A stretch of DNA of 64,000 nucleotides, taken from assembly GCA_038049695.1 (NCBI GenBank), contig CP142455.1, positions 32,029,501 to 32,093,500 on the forward strand, written 5' to 3'. Below the pieces are notes generated by a model. The model saw only the letters and a program-made list of their open reading frames with translations. It was not told the DNA's origin and searched no databases. Below, piece by piece: positions 23,746 through 35,470 of the stretch. The first letter of the stretch is position 1, and every line of letters starts with the position of its first letter. The position numbers were made by a program, and so were the translations under genes. Source of the DNA: Cinnamomum chago. Its lineage: Eukaryota > Streptophyta > Magnoliopsida > Laurales > Lauraceae.

Positions 23746-24889
23746 ATACTTTGAGGTAAAAATTCCAACCATTGCCAACTATTATCACGCCTGATCGTAA
23801 GGCTACAATCAGATCTCTACTTAGTGTAAGCAAGCCTATAATTGAATTCTGTTCACTAGTTAAGGAATGTTATCTATTAATATGTTTTTACAATAATTAC
23901 ATAAATGATTCGAATGTAGGTCCAATTGGGTCCTTTAGATCCAACTAATTGGGTCTGAGTCTAGTTACACCATGAACCACACCTAAACCCAACTTACTTG
24001 CAGCCTTGCCCCTCAAGGCATGATGTCAAGGGATTATTCAAAAGTACAGGATCTTCAGCAAAACTAAATCAATAAAAAAAAAAAAAAAAAGCAGATCCCT
24101 AAAGATAAAAACTTTTACATCCCATAGGCATCTTGTCCTAACCCATTGATTCAAACCTCTACCATTGAGGAAGGTATATTGGTCTCAAAAGGTTTCTCTC
24201 TTTCTTTTAATGTTTTATCTTTTTAATACCAGAGACACATGGTTTGATCAAAATTGTTAAGAGCGATTCTCCCATTGCAAACCAATGCCTAGAAAAATCC
24301 CCAGATAGAAGAATCCTGACCCTCCAATTTACATGCATAAGGTAAATACGAAATTGGGAAAACCCAGTAGCAGCCGCATATATATAAATCACGCATGGTG
24401 GCAAAAATCGACTCGACCCGCAAAAGAAAACCCAACATACAGTAACAGATCTGGTTAGAGTTAATTTCCCATATCTTCCATATGACCCGTTTCCTCTTCA
24501 AAAATCTTGATATTGAATTTTGTAAAATCACTCTCATTTGAGAAAGGAACTAAGAAATGTACATATTGCGCAAAAGAAAGAGAGAAATTGATTAGAGTTG
24601 GGGTTTGTTTATGGGATTGAATCCGGAAGAGCAGCTGATCAAAGCTACTACAGCCATGAGCTCTCTACAATTGTGGTTATAGAAAGGAACATGGTTTTTG
24701 TTAATTTTCTATCGTTTCTGTAGCTACTTTGATGGTTTAAAATTTAAATTGATGGATGATTTATTAGTTTATTTGAGTTCTTTACGGGATGGATAATGGA
24801 TGTTTGCATGATTGATGATAGGTTAAAATTTTGAGAATTACAAGATTTTTATAAAAAAAATGTGGATTTTAATATTAATTATAATTTCT
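23746..24889. other. Intergenic, nothing recognised
   Basis: AT-rich, with an A-run at 24077-24091 and a weak GGTTTGAATC (minus strand) that is not enough to call a SINE. Confidence 0.4.
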
Positions 24890-25215
24890 TTTAAAATTCC
24901 TTATCTAATAAAACGATTGCTCCAAACAGTCATTAATTGAATGATAAGTCGTTTTTACGATTATTTAAAAAAAAAACCAAAAATATTCCCGACTGTAAAG
25001 GTCCGTCGTTAAGAAACAACTGCGCTCAACCGTCGTTATTGTGACAAATTACCAACTACCAACGGCAGTCGTTTCTAAAAATGACTACTATTTTACCGAC
25101 TACCTGTTCGACTGCATGTAGCAGTTGTTTGATTAGAAAAAAACAAACTCTTTTTGACAGTCATTTTATTAGAAAAACGATTGTCTTTGACAGTTGTTTT
25201 TTTGGCCCTTTTGAG
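24890..25215. repeat. Dense CGACTG/CAGTCG-type motif cluster, possible transposon subterminus
   Basis: Variants of ACGACTG, CAGTCGTTT, GACAGTTGTTT and AACGATTGTC recur in both orientations with 20-40 bp spacing. Clustered short inverted motifs are typical of transposon subterminal regions, but no terminal sequence is present. Confidence 0.35.
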
Positions 25216-26064
25216 TATTGAAACTTCATCTTGTTAGGTTCTTGTAGCTACAGGTGTTATGGTCATTACCATCGACACTGTCTGTAACACCCCGGCCCCT
25301 AATGGCCTATTAATTATAATTAATTGCTTGATTAGTTAGTAAGCTAGCTTAGAGTCTAAGTAGTCTGAGTTAACGACGAATCGCGCGTGCGAAGTTTCGC
25401 ACGATTCGGAGCGCGTTTGGGTAGGTTACGGAGTCGTTTTACGAATTGGGTAAGGTTTTCAGGGAATTTATGAGATTATGAGTTTTGGGTGAGTTTGGGT
25501 GCATTGGGTAGGTTTCGTCGTTTCATGAACCTTAGCCTTCAATCGCGTTTCAATTTGACGCGTCGAAGAGGTTTGAAATTCACTAAGTGATAACTTAGGC
25601 CAACCCGGACAATGACCCAAGCCCAAGCCCAAGCCCACAACCCATCTCTTAAGTTAGGTCACAACCCACCTTTATTTCCCCCTTTCATTTCACTCATTTC
25701 ACTCCACTCAACTACAACACAGCACAGCCACCGTCTCCTTCTTCCGTTCATTTCTCCTTCTCCGTCGACGAACACCGGAGCTCCGGCGACGGAAACAAAG
25801 CAACCCATCTTCTTCTCCAAGCTTCCAAGAGTCTATCCATATACTTTTCTCCTTGGTTCACCCACAACCACTTAGAGGTAAGCTCTCCAAGCTTAGAAAC
25901 CATCTCTTCATCTTCTTCCTTGGTTAGAAATGGATTAGATAGGCTTACCTTGGCCTTGGCATGCATGTGTAGGAGCTACTTGGGTTTTGGAGAAGAGTTC
26001 ACCCTTTTTGGAGCCTCCAAAGTGTCTTTCTTCTTCTTTTTCTTCTTGAATTTGGGTCATCACT

Positions 26065-26082
26065 TTACTAAGGCAAGTCAAT
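26065..26082 (+). promoter_or_regulatory. GC-type splice donor motif in the LTR
   Basis: ACTAAG|GCAAGTCAA, intron base 1 at 26073. With the acceptor at 27609-27610 it predicts a 1538-nt GC-AG intron. The same motif occurs in four other LTRs in the window. Confidence 0.45.
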
Positions 26083-26364
26083 AATTATATTAATGCTTAA
26101 TATGCTTGTCTACTTTGATTTGATTGATAAAAATCATGTTTTAGTTACCTTGGCTCAATTGATACTTTATTTGATTGAAAACATGATAAATGGACTCATA
26201 GTTGTAATGAAATGGATGTAGATCTTTATGGCTGGATTAGTAGGTTTTAGGAGTTGTTATTAAGTTAGTTTTTATACCTATATTGTGTTCATCAGGTTTC
26301 CCAAACAGAAAATGGGAAAAGTCCCATTTCAGCCCAGAACAGGGCTACTGCCCAGTTTCCGCAG

Positions 26365-26410
26365 GTGTCTCGGTCGACCGAGACCCTGTGTGTCGGTCGA
26401 CCGAGACAAC
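26365..26410. repeat. Paired CTCGGTCGACCGAG palindromes
   Basis: GTCTCGGTCGACCGAGAC and GTCGGTCGACCGAGAC stand 7-8 bp apart, forming a nested inverted repeat. Equivalent pairs occur in the other LTRs. Confidence 0.9.
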
Positions 26411-27160
26411 AGGGGCCACTCGCCTGGGACTCGCCCGAGCCTACTGGAAATTTTCCAACTTTTTTTTTCTTTTTGAAGGGATTTTTACCCTGTTTTGTAG
26501 TGGACCTTGGTGGACCTTTGGATACCCATTTGTGGACTCATTTAGACTATTATGAGGACGTCTTGAGCCGGCGTTCGTCATTGTTAATTCGGTTGTATCG
26601 AGTGTTAACTTAATTCAATCTTGAATGGTGCGGGACCACGGGATACTCCTCTTTAAATCTATGCACGAAGGTTATTCGTACGAGTATCGCGAACCCTAAC
26701 CCTTTGTTGACTGAATAGGTTGTACGATGCTTCAGGGTTTACACTCTACTTAGGATTTGATTGTTTATTCGCTTTGATTCCAAATGGTACCTTTGAGTAC
26801 TATCTTCTACATGTGATGAGCATGTTCTTTAGTTCTATTTGCCTTGTAAATTAGAGGATTGCTTTGAGAACTTAGAGGTTGGACTTAGGGTCCCCTTTTA
26901 TTGTTTCGTTCGTTTTGTTATTCGTTTGAAGTGTCGTGGCTAGGGGGCTTTGATTGTTAGGCTTAAAGAGGACTACTATTGGTATTGGTTTTGGAGTTCG
27001 ATTTGATTTGGAAGAAAGTAGTTCTCTATTGATATTGAATCTTGTTCGCACAAGAGCCTAGCCCTTCACCGATGTTTTAGGATTCTTTGAGTCAGGCACC
27101 ACTCAGCTGTTAACGTTCAACACAGTTGGGGTACCATCTGTGGAAAGGACTGTTACTATC

Positions 27161-27375
27161 CTCGAGTTGTTTGTTCCTCTAAGCAAGACAGAGCCAGAGC
27201 TCATGGAGCCCGAGCTACTTGAGCTAGAGTTGTTTGTTCCTCGAGTTGTTTGTTCCTCTAAGCAAGACAGAGCCAGAGCTCACGGAGCCCGAGCTACTTG
27301 AGCTAGAGTTGTTTGATCCTCGTAGCGAGACAGAGCCAGAGCTCACGGAGCCAGAGCTACTTGAGCTACGGGTTG
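27161..27375 (+). repeat. Three tandem units of about 75 bp encoding acidic TEPEL peptides
   Basis: Each unit reads GTTGTTTG(T/A)TCCTC...GAGACAGAGCCAGAGCTCA(C)GGAGCC(C)GAGCTACTTGAGCTA. In one frame units 2 and 3 give SKTEPELTEPELLELELF and SETEPELTEPELLEL. Lies inside the LTR, upstream of the acceptor-like site. Unit length is not a strict multiple of three across all units, so translation is doubtful. Confidence 0.7.
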
Positions 27376-27610
27376 TTTGGATATTGGATACTGGGTTTAT
27401 CCCAATTGATGATATAGCTTAGCTTATGTGGATCGCCTACTTTGTTGGTTCGTTTATGATTCGAATGCAATGCATCTCTTATGATCGGAGTGCTATGCAT
27501 ATCTTATAATCATGTTTCTCGTTTACTCTTTTAGTACTGCATATTCATGTAATTTATATACTTATTGCTTTGCCATCCGTTGTGTTGATGATGCTACTCT
27601 TGGTGCATAG

Positions 27611-27711
27611 GTACCGAGCTCTTCTACCCCGAAGCGGAGGAAACGACGGAGGAAGTTCAGGCAGATCAGCCTGATGACTTCCTAGAGTATAGTATGGACG
27701 GCATCGTATAG
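27611..27711 (+). other. Acidic open frame after acceptor GTGCATAG in the LTR
   Basis: After TTGGTGCATAG a frame gives TELFYPEAEETTEEVQ..., acidic and closed by TAG at 27709. It is positionally equivalent to the NPDYEDDA...VAGDYGW frame of the other LTRs. Function unknown. Confidence 0.35.
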
Positions 27712-28088
27712 CCGTGACGACCCCGTACGCGAGAGCTACACGATTATCCTCTAGCTTCACCTTTTGGTTTTCTTATACTTTTGTTTAGATCTAGTTGTAG
27801 TTTGGCCTTTTACTTGTAATTAATATTTTGTAATAGTCTTAAACTTCAATCTTAACTTTGATACTAGTATATGGCTTTTAAACTATACATCTATGAGATA
27901 CCTTTTGTTATATGAAGCTTCCGCTGTTGTTTGATTTATTCGAGGAGAATGTTTATACCTCACAGCGGTCTTCGATCCAGATGGGACACGATTAGGGCAG
28001 GTGATATGTAATTATCATTGGAAAAAGTTTTAAATTGGCCCTAATCTCACGCATACCCCGGTTTCACTTTTGGGGGCGTGACACTGTC

Positions 28089-28739
28089 CTCTCTGTCTCT
28101 CTCTCAAACCAACAAAAGCATAGAACTACTCTCTCTCAAGAGCTAATACTCAAACCAACAAAAGCAAAGAAACATCCAGACAAAATGATTAAACCGAACT
28201 CTAAGCGACCACACCGCCTCAAGGCCTCAAAACTCCAATTTTGGCAAGGCAGTGTATCAAACCATTCAAAGTCCCGGGAACATACGTAATCTTAAATCAA
28301 TTAATTATTGGAAATCATGCGACCCGCATGCCACGGGTCCAACGTCAGATGAAGCAGGTAGAAGGTTTGCAGAGAATAAAATCTCACTTCATATAAGATT
28401 TGATCTGTCCGCGCAAATAAGACCCCCAATAGGATAAGTGGATGTGTGTTTCTTGGAAAAGAAGTCTTAGTAAATGTGACTCTTTGGACATCTTCAACTT
28501 TAAAGGAAATCCCCTCCATGGCTGTAGTAAAAGTAAGGTTACAAATATGGGAATGGAGCAAAGGACAAATTTTTACTTTTATTTTTTTAAATGAATTTTT
28601 ATTTATTTTTTTAGAAAAATCTCCACAAATTAATGTAGTACGAGAATGAAAGCGATGACTATATTTATTATTGAAGAAACTCATAATAGAATGTCTGAAC
28701 TCATACATCTACATAAAATTATTCCTTTAATTCAATTTT
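28089..28739. other. Intergenic, nothing recognised
   Basis: CTCTCT-rich start, then unique-looking sequence. Several short ORFs without family resemblance. Confidence 0.4.
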
Positions 28740-28924
28740 TTTTTTTTTTTTCTATCGGAGGGTTCCCAACCCGTTGGGCTGGACTAATCCCTCCGGGCTC
28801 AGAGGGAAGCCAGGTAAACTCCTTTGTAGCCCTAGTGTGATAGACCAGTTTAGAACCTTCAACCTTCGAGTGCAAACCGTGGTCTTAAGACAAGTGAGCT
28901 ACCCCTTAGGGTTAATCCAAATAC
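28740..28924 (-). mobile_element. tRNA-derived SINE with 11-bp target duplication
   Basis: On the minus strand it begins with a tRNA-like head: GGGGTAGCTCACTTGT contains a pol III A box, and GGTTCTAAACTGG matches a B box. It continues through GGGATTAGTCCAGCCC and GGGTTGGGAACCCTCCGATAG and ends in a poly(A) tail (poly-T at 28740 on the plus strand). Perfect flanking repeats AATTCAATTTT lie at 28729-28739 and 28925-28935. The 3' part resembles the domain shared by many angiosperm SINEs, from memory of that family. Confidence 0.85.
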
Positions 28925-29024
28925 AATTCAATTTTAACCGTTTTACATAAAACAAACAGGCCAGAGGAATTCAAAGCTTTTGGCCAAAGCCCGGTTCTTT
29001 GTCAAAATGTGCTAAATGAATCCA

Positions 29025-29025
<1 letters not shown>

Positions 29026-29075
<50 letters not shown>
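29026..29075. repeat. (GA)n microsatellite
   Basis: About 25 uninterrupted GA units. Confidence 0.95.
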
Positions 29076-29077
<2 letters not shown>

Positions 29078-30194
29078 ATTCTCATGGAACTATATTCATT
29101 CCACCAAACCCAAGGCAATAAACATTTAGAAGTTTCAAAAGTATTCTTTTGAAATTTCCCTCACACAAAAGTTAATCCAACCCATTGTGACCCATCTTTT
29201 CCCTATTGTTAAGTTTACCATGAAATTCAGTGTCTCCCAAATGGAACAAAATTATTCTACTCTGATCCTATACATACATAGAATAAATGATACAGACGAG
29301 GAAGGAAGAATTCTTCCAGAAATCCCAACTGCCAATATTCATTATTCCAACCCAGCTAATTAAATAAACATACACAATAAGTGGGTATGCATTCTTCTCC
29401 CTCTTTGCTGGCCAGAATTTTTAATATGCTTTCTAATTTTGTTAGTTGTTTCTTTGCTGGAATTAGGGTTACCACACTAATCATATTTTATGTGAGATAC
29501 AACATGGCTGACCAAATGGCAGTGGCTGCCTCAGAGGGATGACAAGGATTCATGATTGGGTCTTCTCCTTGACAATTGTTCTTGGCAGTTTATTTTTTGC
29601 ATTAATTAATTAATTGTTAGAACCCCACCAAATGTTGAAACCTAATTTGCTTCCTATGCTGTCCTAAAATCCAAAATCCATGGATCGAGGTTAAGGGCAT
29701 GTTTGTGTAACCATTTTCAGTAGAAAAGCTCATGATTTTTCGTGGAAAATGTTAGTACACTTCATATTAAGAGGAGAGATGGGATAAACATTGAGGGGAT
29801 TGATGTACAGACCAGCTCCATTGGATGCACTCAGGCTCGCTTTTGATAAAGGGAGCTCTTTTCATGCTCTTATTCCCCCATGATCTTACACCATGCCCAA
29901 TTTTACGCTCATCAAATATTTACTTATAATAGGATTCAATCTAAAAAACTATTTATGGCTAAAAGACTTAACTTTGAGGCTGTTACAAAATCAAGCGCCA
30001 GGATAATCTGATAGAGTTGGTTTTTACATCACCCTTAACCCTAAAGTGATTTTTGCATCCCAACCTAATGAGAGGAATGCGTCTAAGAGGGGCCCATGAA
30101 TTAGACTGCTTAAGCTCACGATGCAGTTTGCTCATAGGCGAAATCTTCCTAGGATAAGTGGATGGGTAGAATAGCCAGGTCGACCATGAGGTAG
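29076..30194. other. Intergenic, nothing recognised
   Basis: AT-rich with no coding or repeat signature that I can name. Confidence 0.4.
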
Positions 30195-30202
30195 GATGGA
30201 AT

Positions 30203-31116
30203 TAGGGGTGAAAGTGGGCCGGGCCGTCCTAGGGCCGCCCGCGGACGGCCCGTTATAGGCTTGGCCCGAGCTCGGCTCAAAAGACAAAAGAGCCGAGCTA
30301 GGGCCTAGTAAGAGGCCCGTTTGCTTAAAAGGGCCGAGCTAGGGCTTGATGAAGCCCGGCTCGTAAGCCCTAGGGCCTACATATATTATATATAAGGATT
30401 TATTCAAGTCAAGTGGGAACCGTTGGATCATTAAAGTGGATCCAACCAACGACTGCCCAGTTTTTAAGTCTTGTAACTCTGAAACAATCTTTCCTTTGTT
30501 GTTATTATTATTTATTAACAAGGCTCTATTCTTGTTGTTATAGGTGATGCTGGTGATGATGAAAACTTTATTTTATGATGTTAGCCGAATACTTTATTTT
30601 TATCTATGATGGCTATTGGAGTTTAATTTGATTTGTATTATTGTTGGAATTTAATGATGCTAATCTACATTAACATTGAACTATTATGGAGTGTTGGAAC
30701 TAGGCTCCCTTAGCTTTTATGAAGTCTTTCTTATTTTAGTTAATTTTAGTGTTGCAATCCAAATTATGAGAATGAGAATATGGGATGAATGCATGCATTT
30801 GACCAATTTTTTGTTCTGGTTTGCATATGCAGATTTCTTTGAATTCCTACAAGATTTTTTTTCCTGAAAATATTTTCTTTTAGCTAGTACTATATCATTA
30901 TAAAACGGGCCGAGCTCACGAGCCGAGCCTAGGGCCTCAATCGAGCCAGGCTCAAAGGGCCGGCCCTAGGGCCTCATAACTTAATAAGGGTCAAGCCCGA
31001 GCCAGGGTTTTTGAGGCCTTCTAGGGCTAGGGCCGAGCTAGGGCCTACTGAAAAATACTAGGGCCAAGCCTAGGGCCTGTCAAAGCCCGGCTCGGCCCGG
31101 CCCACTTTCATCCCTA
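30203..31116. mobile_element. Non-autonomous hAT-type element, 914 bp, GC-rich subtermini
   Basis: Terminal inverted repeats TAGGGGTGAAAGTGGGCCGG (30203) and CCGGCCCACTTTCATCCCTA (ending 31116). Perfect 8-bp target duplication GATGGAAT at 30195-30202 and 31117-31124, the length expected for hAT. Subterminal 170-230 bp are packed with GGGCCGAGC/AGGGCCTAG motifs in both orientations, while the middle (30390-30900) is AT-rich and encodes no transposase, so it would need an enzyme in trans. Confidence 0.9.
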
Positions 31117-31124
31117 GATGGAAT

Positions 31125-32499
31125 AATGCATTGATAATGATGATAATGATAACCAATGTTTTGGATCATTGAATTTTTTTGGGTTGGAGTAATTGTTGAG
31201 GAGCACAAATGATCCATCACGAATGATTCCTCAGATATTTTTGGTTCTTTACAATGTGTTAAAAGTTCAAAAGAAGCCCTATCATGTTAAAAAATCCAAT
31301 GGTAAAAGCCCTTGTGGAAGTAAAATTTGGAAAAGAAAACTAAGCAGATTCTTGTGAAAAATACAGCATTAAGGGTCATCTTTACAGCACAATGTACACT
31401 TGATTGTTGGAAAGAAAAGCACAGTACAACCCAGGAGAGGAATTTCGCTTTAACAGAAAATAAAGTGCCTATTGTCTGCCAAAAGAACTCTAATTGTTGG
31501 AAAATATATAAGAGACACCACATCCAAAGAGCCCAATCTTGATTTCTTTTGTAGCTTTCCTAGAAAAACCCTCTTTAGAAAGATACCTTCCAGGTGGGGG
31601 AACAATTTGGGTTGGACCAAATACTCAATGAAAATGCAAGTAGAACTTGGGCCATGCTCGAGTCTAAAGTTCGTGGGCTCACCTAAAAGTATGATAATCA
31701 TGAGGGCCTGGGGTTTCAAAGTTCTATCATTATGATTAACCTTTGTTTGAAAAATGACAATCCAATCAGAAGAGATACCATTTTGAAGACATCAACGTTA
31801 TCCAAATTGTGGATGTTTGATAAATTGGGATGGGTGCTAAAATTTGTGTGATCCGTCGTAGGGCCTAGACAATTTCAGTAAGTGTTGAATTTGAGATGAT
31901 GTTGTGGTCGACGTACAATGAGTGTGAAAGGTTTCTATTAATGAGTTTGAAGGGTTTCTATTGAACATAAGAGTAGAATAAGTGGGCCCCACATGTTGGA
32001 CGGTCCTAATCTATCAGGGGTGGTGTGTGTGCATGTGGATGTGCAAGGAAAGTGATAATGTGAGATTAACTACAAGTTAAATTTGCTTAGGTGAGAGAAT
32101 CTTTTACCTCTCTAAGAGGTCGTTTGTCTGCACTAATTTACATTTATAAAAGGGAGAATATGTGTCATATTTAGGTATTTGTCATGTTTGTTTACAATTA
32201 TTTATGCATTCTATCTGTAAATTAGATGTGTAAATAATGTGAAATTAGGCTCAATTTCGCATCAAAATTTGAACGCCCGTTGAGGTGAGGAAATAAAAAA
32301 TACCACATTGTGTGAGATTTCAAAGAACACTCGTTGTTGGAAGGAGACGGTATTGCATTGGTTATTTCCGTCAAACAACTTTTGAGTTCGAAACACCCCG
32401 AACCCATGAAAAAAGGGTCCTCATCAAGCCGATAAAACCTAACAACGAACAGGGTTGGTTTTGAATTTTCCGGGGCCCAGGACAAGAGTAAAAGTTAGG
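31125..32499. other. Intergenic, nothing recognised
   Basis: Several overlapping short ORFs on both strands, none with a recognisable family. Confidence 0.35.
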
Positions 32500-32830
32500 C
32501 ATCTTCAGCCATCATATATGATAATATCATTGGTGGGCCCCACTGATGTGAAAAATTGGCAATGGGTTGATGATGCCCAAGTATAACTATTTGAAAAAAA
32601 AAAGAAAAGAAAGAGAACTCAGACCAGAATTTAAGCATCATATATGGGGAATAAAAAATCATTGGTGGGCCCCACTAACAGATGAGAAGAACGGGTGAAG
32701 GGCTGAAGACTTGATGATATGTTTGTAAAAAAAAAAGCCCCAAATCATCCCAACGCTAGACCAGATTCTTCCAGAATTTCAGCCATCAAATATAAAATAT
32801 CATTGGTGGGCCTCACTGATGGATGCTCAA
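32500..32830. repeat. Three diverged tandem units containing ATCATTGGTGGGCCCCACT
   Basis: The core ATCATTGGTGGGCCCCACTGA, preceded by GCCATCA(A/T)ATAT, recurs near 32526, 32660 and 32800, about 135 bp apart. Confidence 0.7.
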
Positions 32831-33591
32831 ATAAGTGATGCAATAAGCACTCTCAAATGATTTGATGATGGGTCTATTGATGCCCAGGACGATGGAATCC
32901 ATTGGATGAGCCCTACCCCCACTAAATAATTGAAAAGAAAATAAAAGGTAGAAGGGATTTTGAGGCCCCTCTGAAAAATGGGCCCGGGGCAAGGGCACTT
33001 ACAGCCCTTGCTCAGGGCCGGCCCTGACAACGAAAACCTGCCCTGCGTCTCTTCTCGCCGCCTTGCGTCTCTCCCTGTTTAAACAAACCCATAGTAAACT
33101 TCTCGTTTGTCTAAAATCTCTTCTTGGATTCTTCTACGAATTTTGAGTCTCCACATGCAGAGCAAGGAACAGATGTCATCCCTGATATTGAAATAGAAAA
33201 TGGAATGACAGAAATTACAAAAAAAAAAAAAAACCACACTGCCAATACACAAATCATTAGAAAGCCAGCTCCCTTTCAATCTTTTATACAAGATTTCTAC
33301 AACAAAATAAGAAAGTTAGGAAAGAAAGGTAAATAGGTCGTAGTTATTAAGATGTAGAGCATCAATCTAGATTCTCCCTCTGTGACAGATAAAACGACCC
33401 ACAAACTGTATTGAACACAAACATCCAAGAACAAACAAAAAGCCCTTTTTTTTATTTATTTATTTATTTTGAAACACAATTCTTCATAATTTTGATATAA
33501 CCCCAAACTCACTCTCCCCAAGATCACAGAGGATGTAAAAAGAAAACATAGCTGAAAAAAGTTTTAAGTTTCTCATAACTGTGTTTCTAAC
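32831..33591. other. Intergenic, nothing recognised
   Basis: Contains an A-run (33220-33231) and TTTA repeats (33446-33470). No gene. Confidence 0.35.
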
Positions 33592-33693
33592 CAGTGCTAA
33601 TTTCTTATATGCATTTCTGAGTGCCGTTGCCGAGCACTCTTCCAACCCCAAGAAAACATAGAAATTAGTGCTCTTATCATTTCCGGAAGCCAT
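33592..33693 (-). pseudogene. Isolated first exon of a DnaJ (J-domain) protein
   Basis: 34 residues from ATG at 33693 read MASGNDKSTNFYVFLGLEEC..., then LRNAYKKLAL. This matches helix I and helix II of a J domain (co-chaperone that stimulates Hsp70 ATPase). It ends at LAL|GT, where a donor-like GTTAGA follows, just before the expected WHPDR segment containing the HPD motif. No continuation with HPD was found downstream on the minus strand, so the part that contacts Hsp70 is absent. Most likely a duplicated exon fragment. An exon separated by a long intron beyond what I could recognise is the alternative. Confidence 0.6.
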
Positions 33694-35159
33694 TGGATGT
33701 GGAACAGTGCTTCTAATCAAACCATAAATGCTTCTCGTGGTAAATAGGAATTAGAGGCATACATAGAAGTGATAATTTGAACGGACAGATTGGATGTGGA
33801 TAAGGTAGTCCCACTTTATACAAAGCGCTTAAACTTTGCAAAAGGTAGTAATGCATTTTGTTTACAACATAGTTTAAAATCGCGGTTGCAGTCGTCATTA
33901 CGGTCAATCTTAAAAATCATTATGACGCAGCATTTCATTGTAGTTCACGATCATCACCGTCAATCATTGTACGAAAAAAAATTTACCCCAAAAAATATTG
34001 AAAAGTATCCAAAAATCTTGAATGTTTATGCTAGAAAACTATGTATTTTTTTCATCAGTAAACACTTTTAAAGTAAGTATCGGTGCCCTAAGTCATAATA
34101 TCCTATATCATTTGTCTTATATGTAACTTGTAAAGTATGTTATGAATTAAATAGATTTATGTGTACATACATACTACCATAAATTGAAATATCACAAATA
34201 TGCATTGCAACCATAATTTTGAGCTAATTATTAGTGTTAAATATTTATAGTCAATAAACTACTAGTAGTAATGCACTATCCAATTATTCAATCACCAAGT
34301 AAGTTGAGAGTAAATTTCAGTTTTTAAATAACATTTACTACTACATCAAGATGAATTAACTAATTAAACTAGTGGAGTATGGACTAGGGGTATTGTGGTT
34401 TAGAAAGGAAGAAGCTTTCATATGAGAATCCACTATAGTCTTGCAACTTACTAGAGTTTGGGTGAAGAAAAGTGTGGAAAGCTCTATTACAGTCTTGGGA
34501 ACCTCCACAGATGGTTTGAGGAGAAAAGAAGTGAAAGAAATATGGAAAAAGAAAGTAAAAATTACTGTCAACGAATATATTGGCCGTTATTTTTAAAATA
34601 TCAACTGTTGTGACCGTTATGGATCGTTTTTTTTTCTTGTTTTTATAATGGAACCATTATGACCTATATTGAAAATAACGTAACACTTTTTTTTTTAAAC
34701 CATGGTTTACAATAACTTTTTTTATTTCATTTATTTTTTATGACATGCCTAATCTAGTGGGAATTATCCAATTGAAGCTTGGACCATAAAAGTAAAATAT
34801 TGATAAGATGCATCTTTTGGACCCGAGCTCCCTTTCCCTTGGCCATTCCTATGGGACCGGCCCGGTAATAGGACAATCATGGGGAGAGGTAGAGGTTTGA
34901 AAGGTCTCCCTACAACGAATGTAAAAATAAAAAGAAGGGAGAGGGGGGAGGGGATGTTTTGAAACTCAGTCCTTGATTTTTCATGAATTTTGAGAAAATT
35001 GTAAAAAAATAAAAATAAATTAAAAATAACCAATAACCATTGGATCACATATCCATGGATGGTTGAAATCCTCCTTGTTTACTAAACTTGGAACTCAAAT
35101 CCTCTTTGAGGATATGTTGGATCCAAGAGAATGAGAGTCTCTTTTATAATTATTTTAAT
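33694..35159. other. Intergenic, nothing recognised
   Basis: AT-rich sequence with many short ORFs and no identifiable family. Confidence 0.35.
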
Positions 35160-35330
35160 CTCATACCGTTTCTGCCGAAATGGCCGAGATTTTTCATTTC
35201 GATTGAGTGAGTGGCCGAAATGGAATTTCAGTCAAAAATTTTCGGTTTGAGTTTCGGTCAATTTTGGCCAAAATTCCGGTTTTAGGTCGAAATGTGATTT
35301 TTCAGCCGAAATCATATTTTACATAATTAA
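35160..35330. repeat. TTTCGG/CCGAAAT motif-rich segment
   Basis: GCCGAAATGG, TTTCGGT and TTTCAGCCGAAAT recur many times in both orientations over about 170 bp, followed by AT-rich sequence. Looks like part of a dispersed repeat; class unknown. Confidence 0.4.
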
Positions 35331-35470
35331 TTGTTTTTAACTTTTTTTACACATATACACTTTGTATTTCTTATATTTTTCAAAAATATAATTTTAAACA
35401 ATTTTACTTATATATATTTTTATATTTCCCCTATAATGTAATTCTGAAAAGTTTAACCTAAAATTCAAAT

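Larger units (their letters stand above)
25283..28083 (+). mobile_element. Solo LTR of a second Ty3-type subfamily, 2801 bp
   Basis: Ends are TGTAACACCCCGGCCCC and GGGGGCGTGACA, with a perfect target duplication CTGTC at 25278-25282 and 28084-28088. No interior sequence remains. Orientation is plus, judged from the order donor AG|GCAAGT (26073), GGTCGACC palindrome pair (26365-26410), acceptor GTGCATAG (27610) and acidic frame, which is the same order as in the minus-strand LTRs when those are read in their own sense. The sequence otherwise differs strongly, so it is another subfamily. Confidence 0.92.

Noticed and set aside
24060..24200. Possible SINE (A-run plus GGTTTGAATC on the minus strand)
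   Set aside because: No A box, no target duplication, and the A-run is on the wrong side for a convincing tail.
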